Assembly (NCBI GenBank): GCA_947304355.1
Contig: CAMZAX010000014.1
Span: 1-57,077 of the forward strand
Direction: 5' to 3'
Source: an uncultured Selenomonadales bacterium
GTDB lineage: Bacteria; Bacillota; Negativicutes; Selenomonadales; Selenomonadaceae
DNA: 57,077 nt
Shown here: in pieces, positions 33,379 to 42,618 of the stretch
Layout: every line of letters starts with the position of its first letter
Position numbering within the stretch: position 1 is the first letter of the stretch
Notes under the pieces: generated by a model
Database searches by the model: none
Told to the model about the DNA's origin: nothing
The model's input: the letters and a program-made list of their open reading frames with translations, nothing else
Translations under genes and position numbers: made by a program

Positions 33379-35012
33379 CAACGAGCTTTGCGTTTCTGCC
33401 CGAAGGAAATGTCAGCCTCAAACATCCTGTTCCACGGAAAGTCGACGCGTATGTTGTCGTTGCCCGTGAACGCCGGCAAATTTCGTTTGGCGAAGTCCTC
33501 AAGCAACATCGCGCAGGTGTCGGCGGCGGCGGCGCGTTTGCCGTTCAGAACTTCATAACGCCCGTCGCCCGCCAACCAATCCAACTGACCCGCGCCGAGT
33601 TTCCGAACGTTCGCCTGATAGCCCCAGTCGTCAAGGTAGCGGCGCAGTAAAAGTTCGTCGACGACGTTTTCTTTCATGCGCGACGACAACAGCCCCGTCG
33701 AAAGCGCGAAGCCGCTTGAATTGGTCGGCGTGTTCCAGCCGCTGTAGGCTTGCAACTTGAACAACAGCCCGCGTCGACGCAACTGCTCCATGAGCGCGTT
33801 GTCGGCTCCGTTGGCAAAGGCGATGTCGGCGACGATAACCTTGCGTCCGTCGTTTATGTAATCTTGAATCGTGTCGACAAAAAATTTCGTGCCTTCGCGG
33901 ACGTTGCCGTTGTTGAGCGCGTTGTCAGCCTCGAACGTCGCGCCGTCGGGATTCGTGTTGACTGCAAGGATAAAATCTGCGCGGCTTTCGTCGTCAATGA
34001 TGGTCGCGCCCGCCGCCTGAATCGCAGCGCGAATCGAATTGTCAATCGGCTCGTCGGAATAAGCCGGGACAGTCAGCCCGCCGCGTCCCCAGTTGTACTT
34101 GACGTAAATCGTCGGCGATTTCTTCGCGCGTTCGTTGACGGCACGCGTCAAAAGCACAATCCCGATTTCGTCGATGCCCGCCGTCGTCAAGTAGGTGTTG
34201 CCGTCAAGCCCGCGCCCGTATTCCAAAAGCTTGCGGCCTTCGTTGTGCGTCTGCGAGTAGGGCGCATTGTCGTCGCGTCCGAGCAAAAGATAATCGAACG
34301 TCTTGTTGCGAGCGCAGTCGATTAATTTTTTGTTGGCGTCGAAATTTTTTTCGCGGCGTCCCATCCAGTCTTCGACGGCGCGCGTGGGAATGAGCCTTTG
34401 CAAAAAGTTGAACTCCTTGACTTCGCGAGCCGACAAGCCTTCGGTCTCCTGCTTATCCATGAGTTCGGTCAAACGGAAAATATTAGTGCCGTAGTAACGA
34501 TAATAATCCGGTTCTTCGTAGCCCGAAGCCAGCCCCGTGCGCGGCGTGCGCATTATCGAGCCGAAGACGTAAATAGGAATTTTTTTATGCTTGCGACGAA
34601 ACTCCGTGAACAAATCTGCGCGGGCAAGCACTTCGTCGCCGTCGAATTCGTGTTTGCGCGAGCCGACGAGACTGCCGTAAAGCAACGCGTCCGACGAAAT
34701 GACAGCCGCCGTCAAATCCTTGGTCGCGTTTTTGTTGAGCCAATCCCAAAGCAAATCGGGGTCGCCGAGATTGTCGCGGTCGCCCAAAAGTTCCGCAGGC
34801 GGCGACACGATTTGAATGCCCGCCTTTTCGAGAACTTCAATCGTCTGCTTGTTGACGATCGGTCTGTTGTCGTGCGGGATGTAAAGAATTTTTTCTTTGA
34901 CGTCCTTTTTCTTCGCCGCGCAGGTGCCCGCCGCCGTCAGCGTGACGAGCAAGCCGAGCATGACGCAGGCGATGATTCGTAATGCGTAATGCGTAACAAT
35001 CGCTCCTTTCAT
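33378..35012 (-). CDS. DUF4127 family secreted protein
   Basis: This protein of up to 544 residues has a signal-peptide-like start and the DUF4127 body (ILYIPHDNRPIVNKQT near residue 40, then AELLGDRDNLGDPDLLWDWL, ISSDALLYGSLVGSRKH and LLGRDDNAPYSQTHNEGRKL). The role of DUF4127 is not established; conserved Asp, His and Arg residues suggest an enzyme of the cell surface. The start is uncertain. ATG 35012 has no ribosome site, while GGAG lies just inside it and is followed by CATTACG heptamers encoding THYALRI. An ATG at 34961 also lacks a site. The repeat may have displaced the original start. Confidence 0.82.
   Translation of the reverse strand: MKGAIVTHYALRIIACVMLGLLVTLTAAGTCAAKKKDVKEKILYIPHDNRPIVNKQTIEVLEKAGIQIVSPPAELLGDRDNLGDPDLLWDWLNKNATKDLTAAVISSDALLYGSLVGSRKHEFDGDEVLARADLFTEFRRKHKKIPIYVFGSIMRTPRTGLASGYEEPDYYRYYGTNIFRLTELMDKQETEGLSAREVKEFNFLQRLIPTRAVEDWMGRREKNFDANKKLIDCARNKTFDYLLLGRDDNAPYSQTHNEGRKLLEYGRGLDGNTYLTTAGIDEIGIVLLTRAVNERAKKSPTIYVKYNWGRGGLTVPAYSDEPIDNSIRAAIQAAGATIIDDESRADFILAVNTNPDGATFEADNALNNGNVREGTKFFVDTIQDYINDGRKVIVADIAFANGADNALMEQLRRRGLLFKLQAYSGWNTPTNSSGFALSTGLLSSRMKENVVDELLLRRYLDDWGYQANVRKLGAGQLDWLAGDGRYEVLNGKRAAAADTCAMLLEDFAKRNLPAFTGNDNIRVDFPWNRMFEADISFGQKRKAR
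34978..34998 (+). repeat. Tandem heptamers CGTAATG
   Basis: CGTAATG, CGTAATG and CGTAACA sit at the 5' end of the DUF4127 gene, between a ribosome-site-like GGAG and the signal-peptide codons. It is the same family as the array at 22289. Confidence 0.9.
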
Positions 35013-35059
35013 TCAGAATTTGTTGTTAATGATGGTGTATATGAACGTCGCGAACTTGA

Positions 35060-35220
35060 GGCGCGCATGGACGCGCGCCCTCCGCCGCGTTTGAAACAGG
35101 ATGTTTCAAGCGGCGACCACTCGGCACGGGTTGTTTGTCGCTCCGAACTGTCATCGGCAGCCGCCTCTGCGAGGTGCCCTTTCTTTCGCTTCCTTTCTTT
35201 GGGCAAGCAAAGAAAGGAAG
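35060..35220 (+). repeat. Interspersed hairpin repeat, copy 1
   Basis: This 161-base element has three blocks shared with 41061-41173: GGCGCGC and GCGCGCC around ATGGAC; a long hairpin CCGC..TTGAAAC-AGGAT-GTTTCAA..GCGG; and a perfect 9-base hairpin CTTTCTTTG-GGCAAG-CAAAGAAAG. About 48 bases between blocks two and three are missing from the other copy. It occupies most of the 256-base gap between the DUF2225 and DUF4127 genes. No gene or transposase is visible. Confidence 0.8.
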
Positions 35221-35268
35221 TTTAAAAATAGTTCTAAATAACTTTCTTGCGCGGGAAGAAAGTCTCGT

Positions 35269-35952
35269 TCAGTATTTGCGTCCGCCGCGCATGTCGCCCC
35301 ACAAGTCGCGAGCTTTGTCGTAAATGCGGGGCTCAAGAGTCCGAACGTTTTGGTCGCCGATGATTTTGGACAGATAAAGCTTAGCCTTTTTTTCGTCGCC
35401 GAGCCGCCGATAAATCGCCGCAATTAAATAGACAACCGCGTTATCGGTCAGCGCGTCGATTGGGAAATGTTCCTTCGCCAACGCCTCCTCGTAAAATTCA
35501 ACCGCCTTGGTCAGAAACTCCGTCTCCTGTTCCGTGTCGCCTGCTTCGCGATAAATCCACGCCAACTGATGCGCATACTTCGCCCGCTTTGACGCCTTGC
35601 CGTTAAGAATCTCCAGATACTTCAGCGCAAGGCGGAAAGCGGTCGACGCGTCGCTGAATTGCCGCTCCTCGACGAACGGGATTTTGATGTTGCGCGTCAA
35701 AAGGACGTTGCGCAAAATCTTCAAGTAGCGGTCGGGGATTTTCGTCGTGAAAGTCGCTTCGTCCGCCGCGAAACCGCAATGCTCACAGATCCACACCGTG
35801 TAATAGTACGGATTGAAATTTTCGTAGTGGACGCAAGCATCGTCGTCGCGTTTCAAAACCATGATTCGCGAACGCGTCTTGACAACGCGAAACGTCTTTT
35901 CGCAGACAGGACAAAATTTTTCGACAACGAACGTTTTTCCTATGTCAGCCAT
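35269..35952 (-). CDS. DUF2225 family zinc-site/TPR-like protein
   Basis: This 227-residue cytoplasmic protein starts with two CxxC pairs (CPVC near residue 14 and CEHCGF near residue 55) that would hold zinc. A helical region with TPR-like pairs follows (RLALKYLEIL, AKYAHQLAWIYREAG, LIAAIYRRLGDEKKAKLYLSKI). This is the plan of DUF2225, common in Firmicutes and of unknown role. ATG 35952 has GAG nine bases upstream; a TTG five codons earlier is an alternative. The C-terminal end is Arg/Gly-rich (DMRGGRKY). It is transcribed toward the repeat at 35060. Confidence 0.82.
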   Translation of the reverse strand: MADIGKTFVVEKFCPVCEKTFRVVKTRSRIMVLKRDDDACVHYENFNPYYYTVWICEHCGFAADEATFTTKIPDRYLKILRNVLLTRNIKIPFVEERQFSDASTAFRLALKYLEILNGKASKRAKYAHQLAWIYREAGDTEQETEFLTKAVEFYEEALAKEHFPIDALTDNAVVYLIAAIYRRLGDEKKAKLYLSKIIGDQNVRTLEPRIYDKARDLWGDMRGGRKY

Positions 35953-35981
35953 AATTTCGGAGCTCAAACCTCAACTTGCAA

Positions 35982-37490
35982 TCAATACTTGGTCGGGGCG
36001 TCGGGCGCGGATGTTTGTCGTTCGTCATATTTGACGCCCGCGCCGCCTTCGTATTTCAGCAACAGCCGCGTGTAAAGTTGTTTCCAATCGTCAAAGACTT
36101 TGACGGCATTTTGATTCAACGTCGCGGCGAATTTATTTTTCGACAAGCCCGCAGACGACTCGACGAGCTCAAGCGAATTTTTTTCGGATTGATTAACCGC
36201 ATCGCTGACCGTGTCGCCTAAAGAATTCCAATAACCGCGACTTAAAGCCGTGACTTGACCGGACGCCCAAAACATTTTGGAATCGTCGTATTTATCTTTG
36301 ATCGCGAAATTGTAAGCGGCGGGCATTTTCGCAACGGTAAACGGCACGAAAGGATTTTCAAGAGCCGTATTCGTCGCGAGCCAAAAAACCGGCGCGGGCA
36401 ATTTGTCATTGACTTGCGCAATATATGCGTAACGCGTATCCGCCGTAAGAATTGCCCGTTCGCTTTTTTCTGTGTAATCATACGGCGAACCGTGCGCGCC
36501 CACAGTGTTTTTCGTCGTCATGTCAAATTCGGTGCCTTGATAATAATCGCGGTATAAGCTCATAACGTCGGTTATCGCCAACTTTTTATCGGGCTTAACG
36601 CTCAACGGATAATAATCGGAGTCCCAGCCTTCGACATTGGGCGAAAGGTTAAGCGACGGCGCAACGGTGCTCAGCCCGCGCCACACGCGTCGCATCGAAT
36701 AATACGGGTGCTCCAATTCTTCGGCGCGAAGTGATTTTACCCAATCGAGGTTGCCCGCCGCGTCGTAAGCAGCCCAGCCGAGTTCCTTCAACATTTGCGG
36801 CAAGCGCGGGTTAAAAATCTGATTCGGGTCGTTCTCTCTTATGGCGTGAATTCTAAGCTGATTGGCGGCAATGGAAAAATGCCCGTCGGGAATCTTTTCG
36901 GCAATCCATAAGCCGCCTTTGCCGTCGGGCATCGGTTGCATTTCAAAAAGCCAGCCCTCGTCCTTGTCGGCAACAAACATCGTCTTCGACCTGCCGTAAA
37001 TCCCGTACTCGTCGACAAGCTTGCCCATAAGATTAATTGCTTCCCGCGCTGTTTTGCAACGTTCCATAGCCACGCGCCCAAGTTCAGACGCATAAAAAAT
37101 TCCGCCGCCTTCTTTATAGGGAGTTTCCGGCAACCGAGCGCACAGGTCAGTACATTCGGCGAGCATCAAGCCGTGTTCGTTCACTGCGGGGTAATCGGCG
37201 TCGATATAAGCGTAAGTGTGCTTGACTTCGGGGATATGACCAATCGCCTTTGTATGCGTAACGGCGGGATTGGAATAAACGGGGCGCATACTGCCGCGCT
37301 TGTGATTTTTCGCAGGCACGAAGACGGTATTGGGGTCGTTGCCAAATCCGTCGTCACAATGCGAAACGAAAACATTGCCGTCCGCCGACGCGCCCTTAGT
37401 CACGAGCATAATCGTGCAAGCTTCGGCGTCAACATTCACAAGCGAGACAGCCACCAAGCCGACGGCAAGCTTAGTTAGAAATTTTTTCAT
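35982..37490 (-). CDS. C69 (U34) family dipeptidase, exported
   Basis: This 502-residue Ntn-type hydrolase has a signal peptide whose end leads straight into the nucleophile: Cys25 in EACTIMLVTKGASADGN. In C69 peptidases this Cys becomes N-terminal after processing. Other family marks are SHCDDGFGNDPN, YADYPAVNEHGLMLAECTD-type sequence, GRVAMERCKTAREAI, WLFEMQPM and FSIAANQLRIH. It would cleave dipeptides or small amides in the periplasm. It stands alone; the next gene upstream (37536) is separated by a heptamer pair. Confidence 0.9.
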   Translation of the reverse strand: MKKFLTKLAVGLVAVSLVNVDAEACTIMLVTKGASADGNVFVSHCDDGFGNDPNTVFVPAKNHKRGSMRPVYSNPAVTHTKAIGHIPEVKHTYAYIDADYPAVNEHGLMLAECTDLCARLPETPYKEGGGIFYASELGRVAMERCKTAREAINLMGKLVDEYGIYGRSKTMFVADKDEGWLFEMQPMPDGKGGLWIAEKIPDGHFSIAANQLRIHAIRENDPNQIFNPRLPQMLKELGWAAYDAAGNLDWVKSLRAEELEHPYYSMRRVWRGLSTVAPSLNLSPNVEGWDSDYYPLSVKPDKKLAITDVMSLYRDYYQGTEFDMTTKNTVGAHGSPYDYTEKSERAILTADTRYAYIAQVNDKLPAPVFWLATNTALENPFVPFTVAKMPAAYNFAIKDKYDDSKMFWASGQVTALSRGYWNSLGDTVSDAVNQSEKNSLELVESSAGLSKNKFAATLNQNAVKVFDDWKQLYTRLLLKYEGGAGVKYDERQTSAPDAPTKY

Positions 37491-37519
37491 GACACTACCT
37501 CACTGCCGGGAACCATAAA

Positions 37520-37533
37520 CTAGTTCCTAGTTC
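37520..37533 (+). repeat. Two tandem heptamers CTAGTTC
   Basis: CTAGTTC occurs twice in phase between the stop of the GH13-GH77 gene and the start of the dipeptidase gene. The unit differs from the other heptamer families but sits in the same kind of place. Confidence 0.75.
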
Positions 37534-37535
37534 CT

Positions 37536-40500
37536 TTAACGCAAATATTTGTTGCACAGAGCCTTGAGCTGCGGAGCCGCCGCCTCGGACAAGTAATCGG
37601 GCTTGAGCCGCCAATTCCAATTCATGCCGACAGTCCCCGGCGTGTTCATGCGGTTGCGGCTGTCAAGCTTAAGAATATCCTGCATGGGAACAATCGTGAA
37701 CCGCGAACTTGACGCGTAAGCGAATTCAATCAGTTTCTTGCAAACGTCGTCGGGGCGGCGCACGTCTGCACCGATAAGCGCGGCAATCGTCGCCTTGCTG
37801 TCGTTGTCCACGTCCTCCATGAACCAACCGACTGTCGTGTTGTTGTCGTGCGTGCCCGTGTACGTGATTGAGTTTTCGGGCGGCACGAAGCCGATTCGTC
37901 CGTGTTCGTTGTAGTGCAAGGCGAAATGCAAAACCTTCATGCCGGGGAAGCCGCAATCTTCGCGCAAGGCGTCGACGGCGTCGGTGATTATGCCCAAATC
38001 CTCGGCAACAATCTGCGCGTCGCCAATCTCCTTGCGAATCTCGTCGAAGAACGCTTTGCCCGGACCTTTAATCCATTCGCCGTGAATCGCGGTCTTGGCG
38101 TCGCCGTCAACCGACCAATACGACTCGAAGGCGCGGAAGTGATCGACGCGCACGATGTCGACTTGCTCGTAAATGCGCTTGAAACGCAACTTCCACCACT
38201 TGTACTTGGTTGACTTCATTTCAGCCCAATCGTATTGCGGATTGCCCCACAACTGACCCGTCGCGCTGAAATAATCGGGCGGGACGCCGGCGACTTTTTC
38301 GGGACGACCTTCCTCGTCAAGTTGGAACTCTTGTTGATTCGCCCAGGCGTCCGCGCTGTCCGCCGAAACGAAAATCGGCATGTCGCCCATAATCTGAATC
38401 CCGCGTTCAAGCGCGTAGGCGTGAAGTTTCTGCCACTGCTGTTCAAAGATAAACTGTTCAAACTCGGCGAAAAGAATTTCGTCGGCAAGTTCCTTGCGGA
38501 GCGTCGTCAAAGTTTTCTTGTCGCGCTGTTTAATCTTGCTGTCCCATTCAATCCAATACGCGCCGCCGTGTTGCCGTTTAATCGCCGCGAACAAAGCGTA
38601 ATCGTCCAGCCAATACTTTTGCGCCGCGCAGAAGGCTTTGAAGTCTTTCGCCAACGCCGCGTCGGTTTTGAGCCGTGACTTGAAGTTTTCAAACGCCTTG
38701 GCAAGTGCGGCGTTCTTGAGCTTGTCGACGGCCTCGAAGTCAACGCGAATTGATTTGCCGAGCTTGGCGGGAACTTTAACGTCCGATTCGTCAAGCAGTC
38801 CGTCAGCAATCAGCGCGTCGATTGAAATCATCATCGGGTTGCCCGCGAACGCAGACGGCGATTGATAGGGCGAATAACCGAAGCCGACGGGATTGAGCGG
38901 CAGGATTTGCCAAATGCTTTGCCCCGCAGCCTTGAGGTAGTCGACGAACGCGAACGCCTCCTTGCCCAGGTCGCCGATACCGTATTTCGACGGCAGGCTT
39001 GTCGGGTGGAGCAGGATACCTGCGCGGCGGTCGTAATTTTGTTGTTGCGGGACGTGGTGAAGCAAAAGCCCCGTCAACGGCTCAATCTTGAAGGTTACGC
39101 GTCCGCGCGTGACGGGATATTTTTTCTTCGGATTGTCCGCGTCGAAGGCGTCGACGAATGCGCCGTTGGCGAAGTCGCTCACGTCGAAGCTGACTTCCTT
39201 GCCGGCGTGCCGCGAACGATTGAACGCAACAAGATAAATGTCGTTGGTCGCCTCGTGATTGAAAACGTCGTGCCCGTTGCGAATCACGCGGGCATAGGCA
39301 ACAACGTCGCCCTTCGACGGCATGGGCAACAGCTCGCCCGTGCGGAAAACCAAATTATCGTTGCGCATGGCGATAAATTTTTTGTACGTCGCCAAAAGTT
39401 CTTGGTCGCCGCCGCCCCACGGATACGGACGCCGATTCGTCGGGTCTTTGAAGCCCTGCATACCGATTTCGTCGCCGTAGTAAATGCACGGCGCGCCGGG
39501 ATAAGTCATCTGCCACAGAGCCGCCATCTTGAGCCGCGCCTTGCCGAGTTTTTCAGCCGCCTCGTCGAGTTTAAAGCGCGACTGCTCGTAATAGGGCATC
39601 TGGTCGTAGTAGGGAGCCTCACCGAAAACCGTCACGGGTCTCATTATGTCGTGGCTGGCGATTAAATTCATCATGGCGTAGAAATTTTCTTTCGGGTAGT
39701 TCTCGCGCAGGCTTTCCATGCGCCGCATACAAAGTTCGCCGTCAATCTTGCCGAGGATAAAGTCAAAGATATGCGCGCGCAACGGATAGTTCATCGCCGA
39801 ATCCATTTCGTAACCGCAAAGGTATTGACGTTGGACGCCGTAAGCGATTTTGTTCGACGCGTCTTCCCAGACTTCGCCGATCATCACGGCGTCGGGATTT
39901 ATTTTTTTCAGCTCGGCAAAGAACAGGCGGCTGAATTCGGCGGGCAGTTCGTCGATAACGTCAAGCCGCCAACCGCTTATGCCTTCGCGCATCCAGTGCT
40001 TGAGGACGCTGTTCTTGTCGCGAATGATAAAGTCCATATAACTCGGCGTCGTCTCGCGGACGTTGGGGAGTGTCGGGAAGTTCCACCAGCTGTCGTAATC
40101 GGTCGGGTAGTTTCGGAAGTCGTACCACTCGTAATAGGGCGAATCCTTCGACTGGAACGCGCCAACCGAATCGTACTTGCCGTTGCGGTTGAAGTAAATG
40201 CTGTTGGAGCCCGTGTGACTGAACACGCCGTCGATTATGATTCGTATGCCCTTCGCCTTCGCCGCGTCGATTAAATGTTTGAAGTCGTCGTTGGTGCCGA
40301 GTATCGGGTCAATCTTGTGATAATCGCCCGTGTCGTAGTGGTGATTGCTTTCCGATTCAAACACGGGATTGAAGTAAATCGCCGTGACGCCCAAATCCTT
40401 CAGGTAGTCAAGCTTTGCCTCAATGCCGCGCAGGTTGCCGCCGAAGAAGTCGTAAGCGGCAATCTCGTTGCGGTCGGCGTCCTTGAAGTAAATCGGGTCG

Positions 40501-41009
40501 TCGCTCCAGCACGCGTGATAAACCGCGCCTTCCTTGGGGATAATCTCGTTGCCTTCGCGATAAAATCTGTCGGGGAAGATTTGATACATGACGGCGTGCT
40601 TGAACCAGTCGGGAGTCTTCGCGCCCTTTTGGTAGACGGTTATTTGAAAGGCGGGCGGCTGATGATCGTAGAGTTCGCCGACGCCGCCGAGCAGTTCGGG
40701 ATTGTTGCCGTAGTAGTAAGTTCTGCCGCCGGTGACGATTATAAAATAATACCAGAGCAATCCGCCGCGTTCGGGCATCTTGACGGCGATGGAATAAAAT
40801 TTTTCTTTGGACTTGTCGTCGCGGGTTGAAAGGTTAGACCACTTTTCGCCCGCGCCCTCTTCCCACGTGTGCAGGAGTACTTGCTTGATAACGGCGTCAG
40901 TTTTAATGCGAATGCCGAGCCGCACGCTTGAGCCCGCCTCCGCCGCGCCGACTGTTGAGCGGTAGTAAATGTTCTGCGAATTGTGCAGGACATCTTTCTT
41001 GTCAATCAT
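37536..41009 (-). CDS. GH13 alpha-amylase/neopullulanase fused to GH77 4-alpha-glucanotransferase
   Basis: This 1157-residue bifunctional enzyme acts on alpha-glucans in the cytoplasm (no signal peptide). Residues 1-120 are a starch-binding-type N domain. The GH13 barrel follows with nucleophile Asp in GWRLDVIDELP, acid Glu in VMIGEVWED and Asp in IASHDIMRP. From about residue 660 a MalQ-type domain starts (RRAGILLHPTSLPSKYGIGDLG), with VRVDHFRAFESYW, IVAEDLGIIT and TGTHDNNTTVGW as catalytic regions. The fusion would hydrolyse branches or ends and rearrange the products, for glycogen use. ATG 41009 is chosen for GGGAGATGGTG upstream; the frame is open 20 codons more. There are no sugar transport genes nearby. 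Confidence 0.92.
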   Translation of the reverse strand: MIDKKDVLHNSQNIYYRSTVGAAEAGSSVRLGIRIKTDAVIKQVLLHTWEEGAGEKWSNLSTRDDKSKEKFYSIAVKMPERGGLLWYYFIIVTGGRTYYYGNNPELLGGVGELYDHQPPAFQITVYQKGAKTPDWFKHAVMYQIFPDRFYREGNEIIPKEGAVYHACWSDDPIYFKDADRNEIAAYDFFGGNLRGIEAKLDYLKDLGVTAIYFNPVFESESNHHYDTGDYHKIDPILGTNDDFKHLIDAAKAKGIRIIIDGVFSHTGSNSIYFNRNGKYDSVGAFQSKDSPYYEWYDFRNYPTDYDSWWNFPTLPNVRETTPSYMDFIIRDKNSVLKHWMREGISGWRLDVIDELPAEFSRLFFAELKKINPDAVMIGEVWEDASNKIAYGVQRQYLCGYEMDSAMNYPLRAHIFDFILGKIDGELCMRRMESLRENYPKENFYAMMNLIASHDIMRPVTVFGEAPYYDQMPYYEQSRFKLDEAAEKLGKARLKMAALWQMTYPGAPCIYYGDEIGMQGFKDPTNRRPYPWGGGDQELLATYKKFIAMRNDNLVFRTGELLPMPSKGDVVAYARVIRNGHDVFNHEATNDIYLVAFNRSRHAGKEVSFDVSDFANGAFVDAFDADNPKKKYPVTRGRVTFKIEPLTGLLLHHVPQQQNYDRRAGILLHPTSLPSKYGIGDLGKEAFAFVDYLKAAGQSIWQILPLNPVGFGYSPYQSPSAFAGNPMMISIDALIADGLLDESDVKVPAKLGKSIRVDFEAVDKLKNAALAKAFENFKSRLKTDAALAKDFKAFCAAQKYWLDDYALFAAIKRQHGGAYWIEWDSKIKQRDKKTLTTLRKELADEILFAEFEQFIFEQQWQKLHAYALERGIQIMGDMPIFVSADSADAWANQQEFQLDEEGRPEKVAGVPPDYFSATGQLWGNPQYDWAEMKSTKYKWWKLRFKRIYEQVDIVRVDHFRAFESYWSVDGDAKTAIHGEWIKGPGKAFFDEIRKEIGDAQIVAEDLGIITDAVDALREDCGFPGMKVLHFALHYNEHGRIGFVPPENSITYTGTHDNNTTVGWFMEDVDNDSKATIAALIGADVRRPDDVCKKLIEFAYASSSRFTIVPMQDILKLDSRNRMNTPGTVGMNWNWRLKPDYLSEAAAPQLKALCNKYLR

Positions 41010-41060
41010 AATCACCATCTCCCATGCAGGTTTTATAAGCGCATACGCCGCGAAAATAGG

Positions 41061-41173
41061 GGCGCGCATGGACGCGCGCCCTACGCCGCGTCAGCAACAG
41101 GATGTTGCGTGCGGCGACGCCCCTGCGAGGTTCCCTTTCTTTGCTACTTTCTTTGGGCACGCAAAGAAAGTAG
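41061..41173 (+). repeat. Interspersed hairpin repeat, copy 2
   Basis: This 113-base element is related to 35060-35220. The middle hairpin reads GCAAC-AGGAT-GTTGC where copy 1 has GAAAC-AGGAT-GTTTC, so the stem changed on both sides while the loop stayed. The last block CTTTCTTTGGGCACGCAAAGAAAG keeps the 9-base stem. The element lies between the GH13-GH77 start and the glycosyltransferase stop, in a 271-base gap without any gene. Confidence 0.8.
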
Positions 41174-41253
41174 ATTAAACTAAATAAAATTCATTACACA
41201 CGTTGAATCCGCAGGATACGCCCGCCGTCGACACGACACGCTGTCTTTGCACC

Positions 41254-41278
41254 CTTTTGTTCAGCAAACGAAAGGGCT
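41254..41278 (-). other. Hairpin after the glycosyltransferase gene
   Basis: CCCTTTTGTT and AACGAAAGGG pair over 10 bases (one G-T) around CAGCA. It begins 3 bases beyond the stop codon of the gene at 41281. There is no T run, so it is not a classical terminator; it may stabilise the mRNA end or belong to the nearby repeat. Confidence 0.5.
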
Positions 41279-41280
41279 CC

Positions 41281-42597
41281 CTACGCTTGGGTCTTATTAG
41301 CACCCGCCGTCTTCGCGCCGAACGCCGCCAGCAAATCGAAGTAGTTGCCCATTTCGACGAACGCTTCCCAATTCAAATTGCGCCGCATGTCAATCATAAT
41401 CTGTCGGACGAAACTCATGCAGTTTTTCCGAATCTCGTCGACGATAGGATAGGGAAGGATAAGTATAGGCGGCAGTGCGTTCAACATCAGCTGTATTTCT
41501 GCGAGGCTCGTTTTGGCGAAGTGTGCGCGACTGATTGCGCGAAGAGCCGCTTCCTCCAAAAATACGCCGCGACTGTCTTTCGGGAACGAACGCCGCAACA
41601 TCGCCGCCAACGCCCGGCAGGTAAGGAAAGTTTCAAGCTTGCCCTCGAAAAATTCGGTCGGCACGTCGGAACGCGACGCCGGCAACAAAATCCCTTCCAA
41701 CGCCTTGAAATAGTCTTCGCGCTCAAATTCTTTCGGCGGCGTGTAGTTTTCGGCGCGCAACTTGCGATAACTTAAAATACCGTAGTCCGCTTCGTCGTTG
41801 CGGTCGTTTTTCTCAAAGGCAGCCATATCGACGGTCACGGGGTCGTGTTCTTCGGAGTCGACGCCCTTGCGCCCGCGTGCCATTTTGGCTTGGAATTCTT
41901 CCTTTGACTTCGTTAAATAGTGATTGACGACGATTTTGTCGGTTAGAACGGGCTCGTTGCCCCAATGCGTCACGCGTCCGCCGGCAGAATTGACTGCGAA
42001 CTTCGCGCCGAAGTAGTAAGCGTAATGCGGATTAACTATGTAGCGAATGTAACGCGGGTTGGCGATTGTCTTTACGTGAATGTTGCCGACAGGCAAAGTC
42101 GTGCGCGTGGGCGGCTCAAACCAATCGCTCGGCGCGCGCCGCGTGAAACGTTCAAGCACGCCCTTGGAATAGTCAGCCGTTTCAAGATTGTTGGAGCCGA
42201 AGACTTGCCAGTTGACAGCCAACGCTTCGGCGCGTTCGTCCTTGCTTAAAACTTCGTCGACGACTTCAACTATACTCTGCGGCGTCTTCGGGAAGATGAA
42301 TTCGTCCACGTCAATGAACGCCATATAGCGCGTCGCGAAACGGAATTTGCGGACGGCGTCGTTGTAGGAGGGCATTTGCATGACTTCGCCGGGCACAGTC
42401 AGACAATCAACTTGGTGCGCCTCGATATACGGTTTCAAGACTTCGCGGATGTTGTCGGTGCTTTCGTTGTCGTAAATGTAAAAGTGGTCGACGCCCGCCG
42501 CCAAATGATAGTCAAGCCACTCTTTCAGGTAGTGCGCCTCGTCCTTGACGATTGCCACGACGGACAGATCGTGCAGGAATAAATTTTTCTCAACCAT
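41281..42597 (-). CDS. Glycosyltransferase, GT2/GT92-like (DUF23 type)
   Basis: This 438-residue cytoplasmic protein begins with the GT-A pattern VVAIVKDEAHYLKEWLDYHLAAGVDHFYIYDNESTDN and has the metal motif in AFIDVDEFIFP. Both are typical of the glyco_tranf_2_4/GT92 group. The C-terminal 150 residues are helical and unfamiliar. It probably adds a sugar to a surface glycan, but donor and acceptor are not evident. The start ATG follows GGAGGAAGTGA. It is 21 bases downstream of the SPFH gene, so the two may be cotranscribed. A hairpin lies directly after its stop. Confidence 0.8.
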   Translation of the reverse strand: MVEKNLFLHDLSVVAIVKDEAHYLKEWLDYHLAAGVDHFYIYDNESTDNIREVLKPYIEAHQVDCLTVPGEVMQMPSYNDAVRKFRFATRYMAFIDVDEFIFPKTPQSIVEVVDEVLSKDERAEALAVNWQVFGSNNLETADYSKGVLERFTRRAPSDWFEPPTRTTLPVGNIHVKTIANPRYIRYIVNPHYAYYFGAKFAVNSAGGRVTHWGNEPVLTDKIVVNHYLTKSKEEFQAKMARGRKGVDSEEHDPVTVDMAAFEKNDRNDEADYGILSYRKLRAENYTPPKEFEREDYFKALEGILLPASRSDVPTEFFEGKLETFLTCRALAAMLRRSFPKDSRGVFLEEAALRAISRAHFAKTSLAEIQLMLNALPPILILPYPIVDEIRKNCMSFVRQIMIDMRRNLNWEAFVEMGNYFDLLAAFGAKTAGANKTQA

Positions 42598-42618
42598 AAA
42601 ATCACTTCCTCCGTAGGA

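Noticed and set aside
35085-35115. AGGAT hairpin loops in the interspersed repeats as CsrA binding sites
   Set aside because: The GGA-in-loop form fits CsrA loosely, but the base two before GGA is C instead of A. The strand carrying GGA is also opposite to the flanking genes, so it would not be in their mRNA.
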